Origin: Paracoccaceae bacterium
GTDB lineage: Bacteria > Pseudomonadota > Alphaproteobacteria > Rhizobiales > Stappiaceae
Assembly: GCA_002709505.1 (NCBI GenBank)
Contig: PARB01000075.1
Coordinates: 1-64,000 of the forward strand
Direction: 5' to 3'
DNA: 64,000 bases
Notes under the pieces: model-generated
What the model saw: the letters and a program-made list of their open reading frames with translations, nothing else
What the model was told of the DNA's origin: nothing
Databases searched by the model: none
Part shown: one piece after another, positions 9,877 to 20,349 of the stretch
Layout: every line of letters starts with the position of its first letter
Position numbering within the stretch: position 1 is the first letter of the stretch
Position numbers and translations under genes: made by a program

Positions 9877-10791
9877 ATGCCGTCCACTGACAAGTTCCGC
9901 CGCTTCGAGCTTGGCTCCGGCGCCGATGTTTCCGTGTCCTTCGAATTCTTTCCGCCCAAGACGGAAAAGATGGAAGCCTCGCTGTGGCGGGCCGTGGAGC
10001 GGCTGCAGCCGCTGTCGCCGAATTTCGTGTCGGTGACCTATGGCGCGGGCGGCTCGACGCGCGAGCGCACCCACCGCACGGTGGAGCGCATCCTGCGCGA
10101 GACGGATCTTTCGCCGGCCGCGCATCTGACCTGCGTCGGCTCCTCGCGCGAGGAGGTCGATGCGATCGTGCGCGATTATCAGGCGCTCGGCGTCAAGCAC
10201 ATCGTCGCGCTGCGCGGCGATCCGATGGAGGGCATCGGCGCGATCTACAAGCCGCAGCCCGACGGCTATGCCTATTCCTGCGACCTGGTCGAGGGCATCC
10301 GCCGCATCGGCGATTTCGAGGTTTCGGTCTCCGCCTATCCCGAGCGCCATCCCGAAAGCCCGGACTGGGCGACCGAGATCGACAACCTGAAGCGCAAGGT
10401 GGATGCCGGCGCGACGCGGGCGATCACCCAGTATTTCTTCGACAACGACCTGTTCGAGACCTTCATGGAAAAGGTCCGCGCCGCCGGGATTGATATTCCG
10501 ATCGTTCCGGGCATCCTGCCGATCGTCAACTTCGAGACGACGATGGTGTTTTCCGCAAAATGCGGCACCTCGATCCCGGACTGGCTGGTGCGCCGCTTCG
10601 CGGGCCTCGACCAGGATGTGGAGACGCGCAAGCTGGTCGCCTCGGCGGTGGCCTGCGAGCAGGTGCTCGACCTCGTCGACCGGGGCGTGAGCGACTTCCA
10701 TTTCTACACGATGAACCGCGCCGAACTGACCTATGCGATCTGTCACACGCTGGGCCTGCGCCCGGCGCCGGAAGAAAAGCAGGCGGCCTGA
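9877..10791 (+). CDS. metF: 5,10-methylenetetrahydrofolate reductase
   Basis: [15 protein letters not shown]...[23 protein letters not shown]...[16 protein letters not shown]...HIVALRGDP. Confidence 0.95.
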   Translation: MPSTDKFRRFELGSGADVSVSFEFFPPKTEKMEASLWRAVERLQPLSPNFVSVTYGAGGSTRERTHRTVERILRETDLSPAAHLTCVGSSREEVDAIVRDYQALGVKHIVALRGDPMEGIGAIYKPQPDGYAYSCDLVEGIRRIGDFEVSVSAYPERHPESPDWATEIDNLKRKVDAGATRAITQYFFDNDLFETFMEKVRAAGIDIPIVPGILPIVNFETTMVFSAKCGTSIPDWLVRRFAGLDQDVETRKLVASAVACEQVLDLVDRGVSDFHFYTMNRAELTYAICHTLGLRPAPEEKQAA

Positions 10792-10799
10792 GAGCAGAT

Positions 10800-13700
10800 A
10801 TGACCAATTCAAAGAACGCAGCGGCGATCCTCAATGCCGCCGCCCGCGAGCGCATTCTCGTTCTCGATGGCGGCATGGGGACGATGATCCAGGACCTGAA
10901 GCTGGACGAGGCCGGCTTTCGCGGCGAGCGCTTCAAGGACTGGAAAAGCGACCTGCAGGGCAACAACGACCTGTTGAACCTGACGCAGGGCGAGGCGATC
11001 CGCGACATCCACGTGGCCTATCTCGAGGCCGGCGCGGACATCGTCGAGACCAACACATTCTCCTCCACCACCATCGCCCAGGCCGACTATGGCATGGAGG
11101 AGCTCGCCTATGAGCTCAACCTGGAAGGCGCACGCGTGGCGCGGGCCGCCTGCGACATCGTCACGGAGCGCGAGCCGCATCGCCCGCGCTTCGTCGCCGG
11201 CGCGCTCGGGCCGACCAACCGCACGCTGTCGATCTCGCCGGACGTGAACAATCCGGGCTTCCGGGCCGTATCCTTCGACGAGATGAAGACGGCCTATGCG
11301 CAGGCCGCGCGCGGCCTCATCGAGGGCGGCGCCGACCTGCTTCTGGTCGAGACCATCTTCGACACGCTGAACGCCAAGGCCGCGCTTTTCGCGATCGACG
11401 AGGTGTTCGAGGAGATCGGACGCAAGCTGCCGGTGATGATCTCCGGCACGATCACCGATCTCTCCGGCCGCACGCTGTCGGGCCAGACGCCGGAAGCCTT
11501 CTGGAACTCGCTGCGCCATTCGAGCCCGTTCTCCTTCGGGTTGAACTGCGCGCTGGGCGCCAAGGAAATGCGCGCCCATGTCGCCGAGCTGTCGCGCATT
11601 TGCGACACGCTGGTCAGCGCCTATCCGAACGCGGGCCTGCCCAACGAATTCGGCGAATACGACGAAAGCCCCGAGGCGATGGCCGAGCTGGTCGGCGAGT
11701 TCGCCAAGAGCGGGCTGGTCAATATCGTCGGCGGCTGCTGCGGCACGACGCCGGAGCACATTCGCGCCATCGCCGAGGCGGTGGCCCCGCATGCGCCGCG
11801 CGTCGTGGTCGAGCCGCCCCGGCGCATGCGCCTGTCGGGTCTGGAGCCCTTCGTGATCACGCCGGAGACGAATTTCGTCAACGTCGGCGAGCGCACCAAT
11901 GTCACCGGCTCCGCCCGCTTCCGCAAGCTGATCAAGACCGGCGACTATGACACCGCGCTGGAGGTTGCCCGCAGCCAGGTGGAAAACGGCGCGCAGATCA
12001 TCGACGTGAACATGGACGAGGGGCTGCTCGATTCCAAGGACGCGATGGTCACCTTCCTCAACCTGGTGGCGGCGGAGCCGGACATCGCCCGGGTTCCGGT
12101 GATGATCGACAGTTCCAAGTGGGAGGTGATCGAGGCCGGGCTGAAATGCGTCCAGGGCAAGGCCGTGGTCAACTCCATCTCCATGAAGGAGGGCGTCGAC
12201 GCCTTCATCGCCCAGGCGAAGCTCGTGCGCCGCTACGGCGCGGCGGTGGTCGTGATGGCCTTCGACGAGGACGGCCAGGCCGATACCCAGGCGCGCAAGA
12301 TCGAGATCTGCAAGCGCTCCTACGAGATCCTCGTCAACGAGGTCGGCTTTCCGCCGGAAGACATCATCTTCGATCCCAATGTCTTTGCGGTCGCGACCGG
12401 CATTCCCGAGCACGACAACTACGGCGTCGATTTCATCGAGGCGACGCGGTTCATCCGCGAGAACCTGCCGCATGCGCATGTGTCGGGCGGCGTGTCGAAC
12501 CTGTCGTTCTCCTTCCGCGGCAACGAGCCGGTGCGCGAGGCGATGCACTCCGTGTTCCTCTATCACGCCATTCAGGCGGGCATGGACATGGGCATCGTCA
12601 ACGCCGGACAGCTTGCGGTCTATGACGACCTCGATCCCGAGTTGCGCGACCTGTCCGAGGACATCGTCCTCAATCGCCGCTCGGATGCGACCGACCGGCT
12701 GCTGGACGCGGCCGAGCGCTTCAAGGGCAAGGGCGGCAAGCAACGGGTGCAGGACCTCGCCTGGCGCGAGTGGCCGGTGGAAAAGCGCCTCGAGCATGCG
12801 CTGATCAACGGCATCACCGACTATATCGACACCGATGTGGAGGAAGCGCGCGCGCGCGCCGAACGGCCGCTGCATGTGATCGAGGGACCGCTGATGGACG
12901 GCATGAATGTCGTCGGCGATCTCTTCGGCGCGGGCAAGATGTTCCTGCCGCAGGTGGTGAAATCCGCGCGCGTGATGAAGCAGGCGGTCGCCTATCTGAT
13001 GCCCTACATGGAAGCGGAGAAGCGCGAGCAGGGCATCGAGAACATGCCGAGCGCCGGCAAGATCCTGATGGCCACCGTCAAGGGCGACGTCCATGACATC
13101 GGCAAGAACATCGTCGGCGTCGTGCTCCAGTGCAACAATTTCGAAGTGGTCGATCTCGGCGTCATGGTGCCGGCCGCGAAGATCCTGGAGACGGCGAAGA
13201 AGGAGAAGGTCGACATCATCGGGCTCTCCGGCCTGATCACGCCGTCGCTCGACGAGATGTGCAACGTGGCGGCGGAAATGGAGCGCGAGGGCTTCGACGT
13301 GCCGCTCCTGATCGGCGGCGCGACCACCAGCCTGATCCACACGGCGGTGAAGATCCACCCGAACTACAAGCGCTCCCAGGCGGTCTATGTCACCGACGCC
13401 AGCCGGGCGGTCGGCGTCGTCTCCAAGCTCTTGAGCGAGGAACATCGCGACAGCTACATCGAGGGCGTGCGCGCGGATTACGTCAAGGCGGCGGAAACCC
13501 ATGCGCGCTCGCGCTCGGGCGGCAAGCGCACGTCGATCGCCCAGGCGCGGAGCAACAGCTTCAAGCCATCCTTCGACGCCTATGCCCCGGTTGCTCCGTC
13601 CTTCCTGGGGACGAAGATCATCGACGACGTGTCGCTTGAGGATCTCGCCAGCGCCATCGACTGGACGCCGTTCTTCTCCACCTGGGAGATCAAGGGCACC

Positions 13701-14531
13701 TATCCGGCGGTCCTGACCGACAACCGCTACGGTCCGGCGGCATCGGCCCTGTTCGACGACGCAAGGCGCATGCTCGACGAGATCGTGCGCGACCGCCTGC
13801 TGACCCCCAGGGGCGTGGTCGGCTTCTGGCCGGCGGCGCGCCGCGGCGACGACATCGTGCTCTATGAGGACGAGAACCGCGCCCGCGAGCGCACCGTGCT
13901 GCACACGCTGCGCCAGCAGATGCAGCGCGGGCAGGGCGGGCGTGCCAACCTGGCGCTGGCGGATTTCGTTGCCGGAGAGGACAGCGGCATCGCCGACTAT
14001 CTCGGCGGCTTCGCGGTCACCGCCGGCCATGGCGAGGACGAGCTTGTTTCGCGCCACGTCGAGGCCGGCGACGACTACAACAAGATCCTGGCCCAGGCGC
14101 TCAGCGACCGGCTGGCGGAAGCCTTTGCCGAGCGGCTGCACGAACGGGTGCGCAAGACGCTGTGGGGCTATGCGCCGAAGGAGGATCTGTCGGTCGAGGA
14201 TCTGATCGCCGAGCGCTACCAGGGCATTCGCCCGGCGCCCGGATATCCCGCGCAGCCCGACCACACGGAAAAGGCCACGCTGTTCGACCTGATGGACGCG
14301 CCGAATACCGCCGGCATCAAGCTCACCGAGAGCTATGCCATGTGGCCGGGGTCGTCGGTGTCGGGGCTCTATTTCGCCCATCCCGACAGCCATTACTTCG
14401 GCGTCGGCCGCATCGAGCGCGATCAGGTCGAGGATTACGCCGTGCGCAAGGGCTGGGACCTAGCGACGGCGGAGCGCTGGCTCGCGCCGATCCTCAATTA
14501 CGATCCGGTACAGCGGGAGGCGGCGGAGTAG
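10800..14531 (+). CDS. metH: Cobalamin-dependent methionine synthase
   Basis: [13 protein letters not shown] (Hcy domain), [21 protein letters not shown] (pterin), [32 protein letters not shown] (B12 DVHDIGKN motif), C-terminal activation domain [31 protein letters not shown] at 10800 within the longer listed ORF. Confidence 0.97.
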   Translation: MTNSKNAAAILNAAARERILVLDGGMGTMIQDLKLDEAGFRGERFKDWKSDLQGNNDLLNLTQGEAIRDIHVAYLEAGADIVETNTFSSTTIAQADYGMEELAYELNLEGARVARAACDIVTEREPHRPRFVAGALGPTNRTLSISPDVNNPGFRAVSFDEMKTAYAQAARGLIEGGADLLLVETIFDTLNAKAALFAIDEVFEEIGRKLPVMISGTITDLSGRTLSGQTPEAFWNSLRHSSPFSFGLNCALGAKEMRAHVAELSRICDTLVSAYPNAGLPNEFGEYDESPEAMAELVGEFAKSGLVNIVGGCCGTTPEHIRAIAEAVAPHAPRVVVEPPRRMRLSGLEPFVITPETNFVNVGERTNVTGSARFRKLIKTGDYDTALEVARSQVENGAQIIDVNMDEGLLDSKDAMVTFLNLVAAEPDIARVPVMIDSSKWEVIEAGLKCVQGKAVVNSISMKEGVDAFIAQAKLVRRYGAAVVVMAFDEDGQADTQARKIEICKRSYEILVNEVGFPPEDIIFDPNVFAVATGIPEHDNYGVDFIEATRFIRENLPHAHVSGGVSNLSFSFRGNEPVREAMHSVFLYHAIQAGMDMGIVNAGQLAVYDDLDPELRDLSEDIVLNRRSDATDRLLDAAERFKGKGGKQRVQDLAWREWPVEKRLEHALINGITDYIDTDVEEARARAERPLHVIEGPLMDGMNVVGDLFGAGKMFLPQVVKSARVMKQAVAYLMPYMEAEKREQGIENMPSAGKILMATVKGDVHDIGKNIVGVVLQCNNFEVVDLGVMVPAAKILETAKKEKVDIIGLSGLITPSLDEMCNVAAEMEREGFDVPLLIGGATTSLIHTAVKIHPNYKRSQAVYVTDASRAVGVVSKLLSEEHRDSYIEGVRADYVKAAETHARSRSGGKRTSIAQARSNSFKPSFDAYAPVAPSFLGTKIIDDVSLEDLASAIDWTPFFSTWEIKGTYPAVLTDNRYGPAASALFDDARRMLDEIVRDRLLTPRGVVGFWPAARRGDDIVLYEDENRARERTVLHTLRQQMQRGQGGRANLALADFVAGEDSGIADYLGGFAVTAGHGEDELVSRHVEAGDDYNKILAQALSDRLAEAFAERLHERVRKTLWGYAPKEDLSVEDLIAERYQGIRPAPGYPAQPDHTEKATLFDLMDAPNTAGIKLTESYAMWPGSSVSGLYFAHPDSHYFGVGRIERDQVEDYAVRKGWDLATAERWLAPILNYDPVQREAAE

Positions 14532-14568
14532 TCACCGCCCGACCCTCAGAACCTGTCCGGCCCCCTTC

Positions 14569-14603
14569 ATCGGCCCGCGCGGATCATGTCCGCGCGGGCC
14601 GAT
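14569..14603 (+). terminator. Terminator-like hairpin after metH
   Basis: Perfect 15-bp stem ATCGGCCCGCGCGGA-TCATG-TCCGCGCGGGCCGAT; no U-tract. Confidence 0.6.
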
Positions 14604-14727
14604 TGCGTCGCCTCTGTGCCGCTGAATAGATCGTTTACAAAAACAGCCCTAATCACCGCTCGCGTGGCGGCATATCTTCGGAATCAGAAAACGGTGCCGT
14701 CTGGCACCATGAATTCCGGAGATTGAT

Positions 14728-15342
14728 ATGAGCAAATCCCTGACTGTCCTGAAGGTCGATTCGTCGGCCCGCCGCGAAGGCTCCGTCACCCGCCGCCTGG
14801 CGGATCGCGCGATTGCCGAACTGGGTGAGGGCGGCACCGAGGTCACCACGATCATTCGCGACGTCGCCGCCGGTCTGCCGGTCGTCGACGAGGCCTGGGT
14901 GGCGGCGAATTTCACCGACCCGGCCGAGCGTACGGCGGAACAGAAGGCGCGGCTTGCGCTGTCCGACACGCTGGTTGCTGAGGTCAAGGCGGCCGACGTG
15001 CTTCTCATCGGCGTGCCGATCTACAATTTCGGCATTCCCGCAGCCCTCAAGGCGTGGGTGGATCTGATCGCGCGGGCCCGCGAGACCTTCCGCTACACGG
15101 AGAACGGACCGGAAGGCCTGCTGACGGACAAGCGGGCAATCCTGGTGCTGGCCTCCGGCGGCACCACCGTCGGTTCGGAGATCGATTTCGCCACCGGATA
15201 CCTGAAACACATCATGTCGTTCATCGGCATCACCGATGTGACCGTGATTGCCGCCGATCGGCTGATGTTCGATGCGGAGGAAAGCCTCGCAGGGGCCGAG
15301 CGCGGAGTCAGCGACGCGGCAATCCGTCTGCGGGCCGCCTGA
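14728..15342 (+). CDS. azoR: FMN-dependent NADH:azoreductase-like flavodoxin-fold protein
   Basis: SSARREGSVTRRLADRAIAEL...VDEAWVAANFTDPAERTAEQKARLALSDTLVAEVKAADVLLIGVPIYNFGIPAALKAWVDLIARARETFRYTENGPEGLL. Confidence 0.9.
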   Translation: MSKSLTVLKVDSSARREGSVTRRLADRAIAELGEGGTEVTTIIRDVAAGLPVVDEAWVAANFTDPAERTAEQKARLALSDTLVAEVKAADVLLIGVPIYNFGIPAALKAWVDLIARARETFRYTENGPEGLLTDKRAILVLASGGTTVGSEIDFATGYLKHIMSFIGITDVTVIAADRLMFDAEESLAGAERGVSDAAIRLRAA

Positions 15343-15492
15343 CACTGCCGGTTCATTTTGCCGGTCCATGCCGGGTGGGCAGGGTGGCGCCAGGCGTCAT
15401 CATGCCCGCCCAAGGCGTGGCACCGGGCGCGAGCGCCGCACGCGAAAGTTGTTGGCCGGGCGCCTTGTGGGGCAAGGCGCCCTGCGAAATAC

Positions 15493-15515
15493 ACCGCGCA
15501 CGAAAGGTGCGCGGT
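15493..15515 (+). terminator. Terminator hairpin between azoR-like gene and the small minus-strand ORF
   Basis: ACCGCGCAC-GAAAG-GTGCGCGGT then TCTCTCTTTG; a second perfect 10-bp hairpin (GGGCGCCTTG-TGGGG-CAAGGCGCCC) lies just upstream at 15458-15482. Confidence 0.65.
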
Positions 15516-15542
15516 CTCTCTTTGCTGAAGGGTCTGGATGCT

Positions 15543-15626
15543 TTAGATCAATCCGACCACGATCGCTGCCACGAAGACAAAGGCAGCGAAAACGGCGATT
15601 ACATTGAGATTGCGGACAAGTGTCAT
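15543..15626 (-). CDS. 27-aa single-TM small protein (candidate)
   Basis: MTLVRNLNVIAVFAAFVFVAAIVVGLI; near-ideal Shine-Dalgarno GGGAGG a few nt upstream of ATG on the minus strand; isolated by terminators. Confidence 0.55.
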   Translation of the reverse strand: MTLVRNLNVIAVFAAFVFVAAIVVGLI

Positions 15627-15962
15627 GGTTTGGCCTCCCGCACTCTTTCTATGTGTTAATGGTATGTTACCCGGCCCGGCGCGCAAAGCGAAAAAGATGC
15701 TGCGCTGCAATGCGACCGGGACAAATTTTTCCAACGTCGCGTTTGATACAACCCAACGTATTGATTTCATGTCGTTCGCGATGCGACAGCGCGTCGCGGT
15801 GGCGGGCGTATTCGGGCGCGGTCGCAGGGTTTCCTGTTGCGGGCCCAAAATTACGTAGCGTCGTGTCGCGAATATTGAGCATAGGTTGTATTTGCGCCGA
15901 TTAACGAGAATGAAACCCCCGCATTCTAGTTTTTTCCGGAAAAGGTCGTGAAGGAAAACGCA

Positions 15963-17039
15963 ATGAATGCGACGCAACTTGCCGAGTTGGCGCGCAATGG
16001 TTCGGCAGAAAGCACGGGCGAACTTGTCTCGGCGCTTACCGATCTGTTCTGCCGGGCGCCTGACGATGAGCGCGAGCGTGTCAGCCTTGTGTTCGGCGAT
16101 ATTGTCCTGCGCGTGCTGGATCGGCTTGAGTGTGCCGCGCGGTCCGCCTTGTCGCAGCGCATCGCCGATGACGACGGAGCGCCGAAGGACCTGCTGAAGG
16201 CGCTGGCGGCGGATGAGGATCTCGACGTCGCCGCCCCGGTGCTCGAGCAGTGTCGCAACCTGTCCGACCAGGATTTCGCGGAGGTGGCGGAGACGGTTCC
16301 CGCCAGCCACCTTCTGGTTCTGTCGCAGCGCAAGGTGATCAAGCCCGTGCTGTCGCGGGTTCTGGCGCAGCGCGGCGAACCCCAGGTGCTGCATGCGCTG
16401 ACCCGCAACCATTCCGCCATTATCGGCGTCGATTCCTTCGATCTTCTGGTGGCGCGGGCGCGCAAGGATGTCGAGCTTCAGGAAGCGCTCAGCGAACGGC
16501 CCGACATTCCCGAAAGCTCAGCCGAGCGGCTGGTGCCCTTCCTGTCGCGCGAGATGGCGCAGCGGATCAAGGATCTCAACGTCAACGAGGTGCTGGTCAA
16601 GGCGATCGCCGAACGCGCCGCGCGCGAGGTCGAGATCCAGCTGCGCGAGTTCAACGGCGCCAAGTCGAAAACCGAACAGCTGATCGATGCCGCCGTTGCC
16701 GGCTCCGTTCCCGTCGACACGGCGGTGGGCGCCTTTGCGGACAAGGACCGCGCCTTCGAGCTGGGGCAATTGCTGGCGCGCACGGTGGGCTGGCCCGACA
16801 ATGTCGTCGTCCCGCTCGTCTTTCGCGAGGACGACATGCCGATCCTCTTCCTCTGCCGTCTCGGCGGGGTCTCGAACGAGGCTTACATGAAGATCGTGCG
16901 TATGCGCGCCAAGCGGATGCGGCTGTCCTCCTCCGCCTCGAGCGATGCGATGCGCAAATACGCACAGCTGAGCGAGGAAGCGGCCCGCAGCGCCTTCAAG
17001 GCGATGGCGCAGAAACTGAAGCTTCCCGCCAAGATCTGA
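15963..17039 (+). CDS. DUF2336 domain-containing protein (second copy)
   Basis: MNATQLAELARNGSAESTGELVSALTDLFCRAPDDERERVSLVFGDIVLRVLDRLE...; same size and architecture class as the 5070-6152 protein; alternative in-frame start at 15948. Confidence 0.78.
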   Translation: MNATQLAELARNGSAESTGELVSALTDLFCRAPDDERERVSLVFGDIVLRVLDRLECAARSALSQRIADDDGAPKDLLKALAADEDLDVAAPVLEQCRNLSDQDFAEVAETVPASHLLVLSQRKVIKPVLSRVLAQRGEPQVLHALTRNHSAIIGVDSFDLLVARARKDVELQEALSERPDIPESSAERLVPFLSREMAQRIKDLNVNEVLVKAIAERAAREVEIQLREFNGAKSKTEQLIDAAVAGSVPVDTAVGAFADKDRAFELGQLLARTVGWPDNVVVPLVFREDDMPILFLCRLGGVSNEAYMKIVRMRAKRMRLSSSASSDAMRKYAQLSEEAARSAFKAMAQKLKLPAKI

Positions 17040-17079
17040 CACAAGAGCTATCCGCCACGTGCGGGCCGCCGGTGACCTG

Positions 17080-18354
17080 TCATTCGGCCGCCACCCCGGA
17101 CGCCGCTGTCGCAAGACAGCCCTCAAGCCAGTGGGCGGCCTTCAGCGTCTTGCGGTCGTCGCCATAGGCTCCGATGGTCTGGACCCCGAGCGGAAGCCCC
17201 GCCGCGCTCCGCAGGCCGGGCACATTCGCCGCCGGCGCGCCCATCAATGTCCACACGCGGTTGAACACCGACGAGCCGGTCGAGGCGAGGCCGATGGGCG
17301 CCATGCCGGGTGCCGATGGTGTGACCAGCACATCCACCTTCGACTGGATATCGGCAAACGCACGGCGCGCCTGGTCCGCGGTGCGTTGCGCGTCGTCATA
17401 GGCGCCTGACGAGATGGCAGCGCCTTCCTCCAGCGTTTCGCGCAGGACCGGGCTCAGCTTTTCCGGCGCGAGGTCGACCTCGGCGGCCAAAGCGCGCGTT
17501 GCCTCATAGTCCTGGATCGTCTTGTGCGCGGCAAAGGCTTCGCGAAAGACCGGCGGCAGCGAGATCGATGTGACCGCCGCGCCGGCGCGTTCGGCCGTGA
17601 TGCGGACGCGCTCGAGCGCGATCGTCATTTCCTCGTCCGCCTGTGCCCAGGGCTGCGGTTCGATGAAACCGAGCCTCGGCGGGGTGGGAACCTCGCCATC
17701 CACCCGCCAGTCGCGGTCGGCCAATGCCCCGGCGCCGAAAGCGACATCGGCAATGCTCTTGGCGAAGACGCCGACCGTATCCAGCGACCAGGAGAAGATC
17801 TTCACGCCGACCGCGGGAAGGCGTCCGAAGCTCGGCTTGAAGCCGGCGATGCCGCAAAAGGCCGCCGGCCGGACAACCGAGCCGCCGGTCTGCGTGCCGA
17901 GCGCCAGGGGAAAGAAGCCGGCCGCGACGCCGGCTGCCGACCCCGAAGAGGATCCTCCCGGCGTGTGTTCGAGATCGTGGGGATTGCGGGTCGGACCGGG
18001 GCTGAAGAAGGCGAATTCCGTCGTCACCGTCTTGCCGAGAACGGCGGCGCCGGCGCGCCGCGCCAGCGCGACCACGGCCGCATCCACGGCCGGGCGGTAG
18101 CCGTCATGGATCGGCGAGCCGTAGGCGGTGGCCCGGTCGCCGGTCTCGATGTTGTCCTTCACGCCCATCGGCATGCCGGCGAGCGGCCCGTAGGCACTGC
18201 GGGCGGCGGCGCGGGCGGCCTCCACGTCGACGGACACGAAGGCGCGGATTTCCGGTTCCCGCGAGGCAATCGTCGCTGCGATTTCGTCATAAAGCGCGTC
18301 GATCGACAGAGTGCCTGCATCCAGTCTGCGCGCGATGTCGAGGGCTGACAGCAT
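17080..18354 (-). CDS. Amidase signature family protein
   Basis: GPLAGMPMGVKDNIETGDRATAYGS...EHTPGGSSSGSAAGVAAGFFPLALGTQTGGSVVRPAAFCGIAGFKPSFGRLP: amidase Gly/Ser-rich signature. Confidence 0.93.
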   Translation of the reverse strand: MLSALDIARRLDAGTLSIDALYDEIAATIASREPEIRAFVSVDVEAARAAARSAYGPLAGMPMGVKDNIETGDRATAYGSPIHDGYRPAVDAAVVALARRAGAAVLGKTVTTEFAFFSPGPTRNPHDLEHTPGGSSSGSAAGVAAGFFPLALGTQTGGSVVRPAAFCGIAGFKPSFGRLPAVGVKIFSWSLDTVGVFAKSIADVAFGAGALADRDWRVDGEVPTPPRLGFIEPQPWAQADEEMTIALERVRITAERAGAAVTSISLPPVFREAFAAHKTIQDYEATRALAAEVDLAPEKLSPVLRETLEEGAAISSGAYDDAQRTADQARRAFADIQSKVDVLVTPSAPGMAPIGLASTGSSVFNRVWTLMGAPAANVPGLRSAAGLPLGVQTIGAYGDDRKTLKAAHWLEGCLATAASGVAAE

Positions 18355-18420
18355 CGATTCCTCCCGGTTCAGGAATCAGATCTTGCCGACAATCGAAGGA
18401 ACTTCAAGCGTTTGCGGCGT

Positions 18421-19521
18421 CTAGCCGTTGCGTTTTTTGTCCGGGTGCAGGGTCTTGCCGAGAATATGGCTGTCGCGGCCGATCACATGGGAACTGGTCC
18501 CGACAATGAGGTTGTCGGGCGCGCGCACCACCGCATGGTCCTTGTTCGGATAGGGCAGGTTCACCAGAAAGTGGCGCATGCAATTCAGCCGGGCCCGCTT
18601 CTTGTCGTCGGACTTGACCACGGTCCAGGGCGCATCGGCGGTGTCGGTGTAGAAGAACATCGCCTCCTTGGCCTCCGTGTAGTCGTCCCACAGGTCCATG
18701 GACGCGCGGTCGATGGGCGAGAGCTTCCACTGCTTCAGCGGGTCGGTCTCGCGGGCCTTGAAGCGCCGGCGCTGTTCCTCGCGCGAGACGGAGAACCAGT
18801 ATTTGAACAGGCGGATGCCGGATTGCGCGAGCATCTGCTCGAACTGCGGGCACTGGCGCATGAAGTCGAGATAGTCGTTGGGACTGCAGAAGTTCATCAC
18901 CCGCTCGACGCCTGCGCGGTTGTACCAGGAGCGGTCGAAGAAGACGATCTCGCCTCCGGAGGGCAGCCACTGGATATAGCGCTGGAAATACCATTGCGAC
19001 CGCTCGCGGTCGGAGGGTTTGGTCAGGGCGACCACCCGTGCGGCGCGCGGGTTCATATGCTCCATGAAGCGCTTGATGGTGCCGCCCTTGCCGGCCGCGT
19101 CGCGACCTTCGAAGAGGAGGACGACCTTCTGGCCGGTTTCCTCCACCCAGTGCTGGGCCTTGAGGAGCTCGACCTGAAGCGCGGCCTTCTGGCTCTCGTA
19201 TGTCTTGCGGCGCATCTTGTCCGCGTAAGGGTAGGCGCCGGTCTCGAAGATGTCGCGCACCGCCTGGGGGTCGTGGCGCATCTCGGCAAGCGTGTGCCGG
19301 CGCGCAGCGCCGCTGGCGACGGCCGACCGCCGGCGGGCTTCGGTGTCCGGCGCGCCATCGGGGATGCTTTCGGGCGCGGCCGGACCGGACGCATGGGGCG
19401 CTTCGGAGGCCTCGGCGGGGGCAGGGCCTGCTCCGATGACGGTACCGATGCCGTCGTCTGCGCCGGTGTCGGTGGCAGCGGGATCGATGGGAGAGGCTGT
19501 GTCGGTCTTTTTCGCCGGCAT
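18421..19521 (-). CDS. ppk2: Polyphosphate kinase 2 (PPK2)
   Basis: LLFEGRDAAGKGGTIKRFMEHMNPRAARVVALTKPSDRERSQWYFQRYIQWLPSGGEIVFFDRSWYNRAGVERVMNFC. Confidence 0.95.
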   Translation of the reverse strand: MPAKKTDTASPIDPAATDTGADDGIGTVIGAGPAPAEASEAPHASGPAAPESIPDGAPDTEARRRSAVASGAARRHTLAEMRHDPQAVRDIFETGAYPYADKMRRKTYESQKAALQVELLKAQHWVEETGQKVVLLFEGRDAAGKGGTIKRFMEHMNPRAARVVALTKPSDRERSQWYFQRYIQWLPSGGEIVFFDRSWYNRAGVERVMNFCSPNDYLDFMRQCPQFEQMLAQSGIRLFKYWFSVSREEQRRRFKARETDPLKQWKLSPIDRASMDLWDDYTEAKEAMFFYTDTADAPWTVVKSDDKKRARLNCMRHFLVNLPYPNKDHAVVRAPDNLIVGTSSHVIGRDSHILGKTLHPDKKRNG

Positions 19522-19647
19522 TGTGCGGTCCGCCTGGGGTTCTGTCCGGCGTTCGGCCGGGCGTCAATGACGGGAAAATCTCCTATCACGCAACGCCGGG
19601 CGTGTCGTTGACACCGGTCAAACCCCCTGGGCCACGTCGCAATGCAG

Positions 19648-19679
19648 CTTCGCCGGCAGGATGGTTCCTGCCGGCGAAG
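19648..19679 (-). terminator. Hairpin downstream of the BA14K-like gene
   Basis: Perfect 14-bp stem CTTCGCCGGCAGGA-TGGT-TCCTGCCGGCGAAG; no strong U-tract. Confidence 0.5.
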
Positions 19680-19715
19680 GTCACGGTCGGTCTGTCGGAC
19701 GGCTACGGCCGGCGA

Positions 19716-20237
19716 TCAGCGGCACAGCTTCTGTTCGCCCGAATAGGTCGTGAAACGTCCGGTGTTCGGGTTGAAGCTGCGGTACTTGGTGGAGCAATAG
19801 CGATACCATTCGCGGGTCCAGGGCTCCGGGCGGTCGTAGCCGACCACGACGGGCGGGGCAGGGCGGTAGCCGCCGTTGTCATAGACCGGGGCGGGGTAGG
19901 CCGGGCCGTAACCGCGCGGGTGACGGGGCTCGTAGATCGGCTCCGGGTCGATATACTGGGGGCCGCTCAAGGCCGATCCGATCATGGCGCCGGCGGCAAG
20001 GCCGATCACGCCGATGGCCAGAGCCGCGCCGATGTCGTCGTTCTTGTTGCGGTGGCGGTTCTGATGGCGATTGCCGCGATTGGGGCGAAAGGCCTGATGC
20101 TGCCCGCCATGGTCGCGCCAGTGGCGTTTTCCGCCGCCGGCCTCCGCCACGGAGAAGGAGGGCAGCAGCATCGCACCGGCGAGCGTTGCGACGAGCAGTC
20201 GGGAAGACAGGCTCTTGAGAGTTGCGGTTGCGGTCAT
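19716..20237 (-). CDS. BA14K-like family protein
   Basis: Signal peptide, Gly-zipper-like segment (IGAALAIGVIGLAAGAMIGSAL), C-terminal WTREWYRYCSTKYRSFNPNTGRFTTYSGEQKLCR typical of BA14K. Confidence 0.88.
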   Translation of the reverse strand: MTATATLKSLSSRLLVATLAGAMLLPSFSVAEAGGGKRHWRDHGGQHQAFRPNRGNRHQNRHRNKNDDIGAALAIGVIGLAAGAMIGSALSGPQYIDPEPIYEPRHPRGYGPAYPAPVYDNGGYRPAPPVVVGYDRPEPWTREWYRYCSTKYRSFNPNTGRFTTYSGEQKLCR

Positions 20238-20349
20238 GCGGGCGGCTCCTTGCGTGGATCGCGGTTAAGACGATGACACGAAGATGCCACCCGGCAGTTG
20301 AACCGGTCCTGAGACGGCCGTTCATCCGCCGTTCAGGAAAGTCGAGGGC

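Noticed and set aside
10809-14393. 1194-aa open frame antisense to metH
   Set aside because: High-GC third-position bias produces long antisense frames. The plus strand encodes an unambiguous MetH, and the antisense product is H/R/D-rich with no recognisable domain.
15458-15482. GGGCGCCTTG-TGGGG-CAAGGCGCCC hairpin considered as a riboswitch element
   Set aside because: Simple perfect hairpin next to a second terminator hairpin, downstream of azoR; no conserved aptamer features visible.
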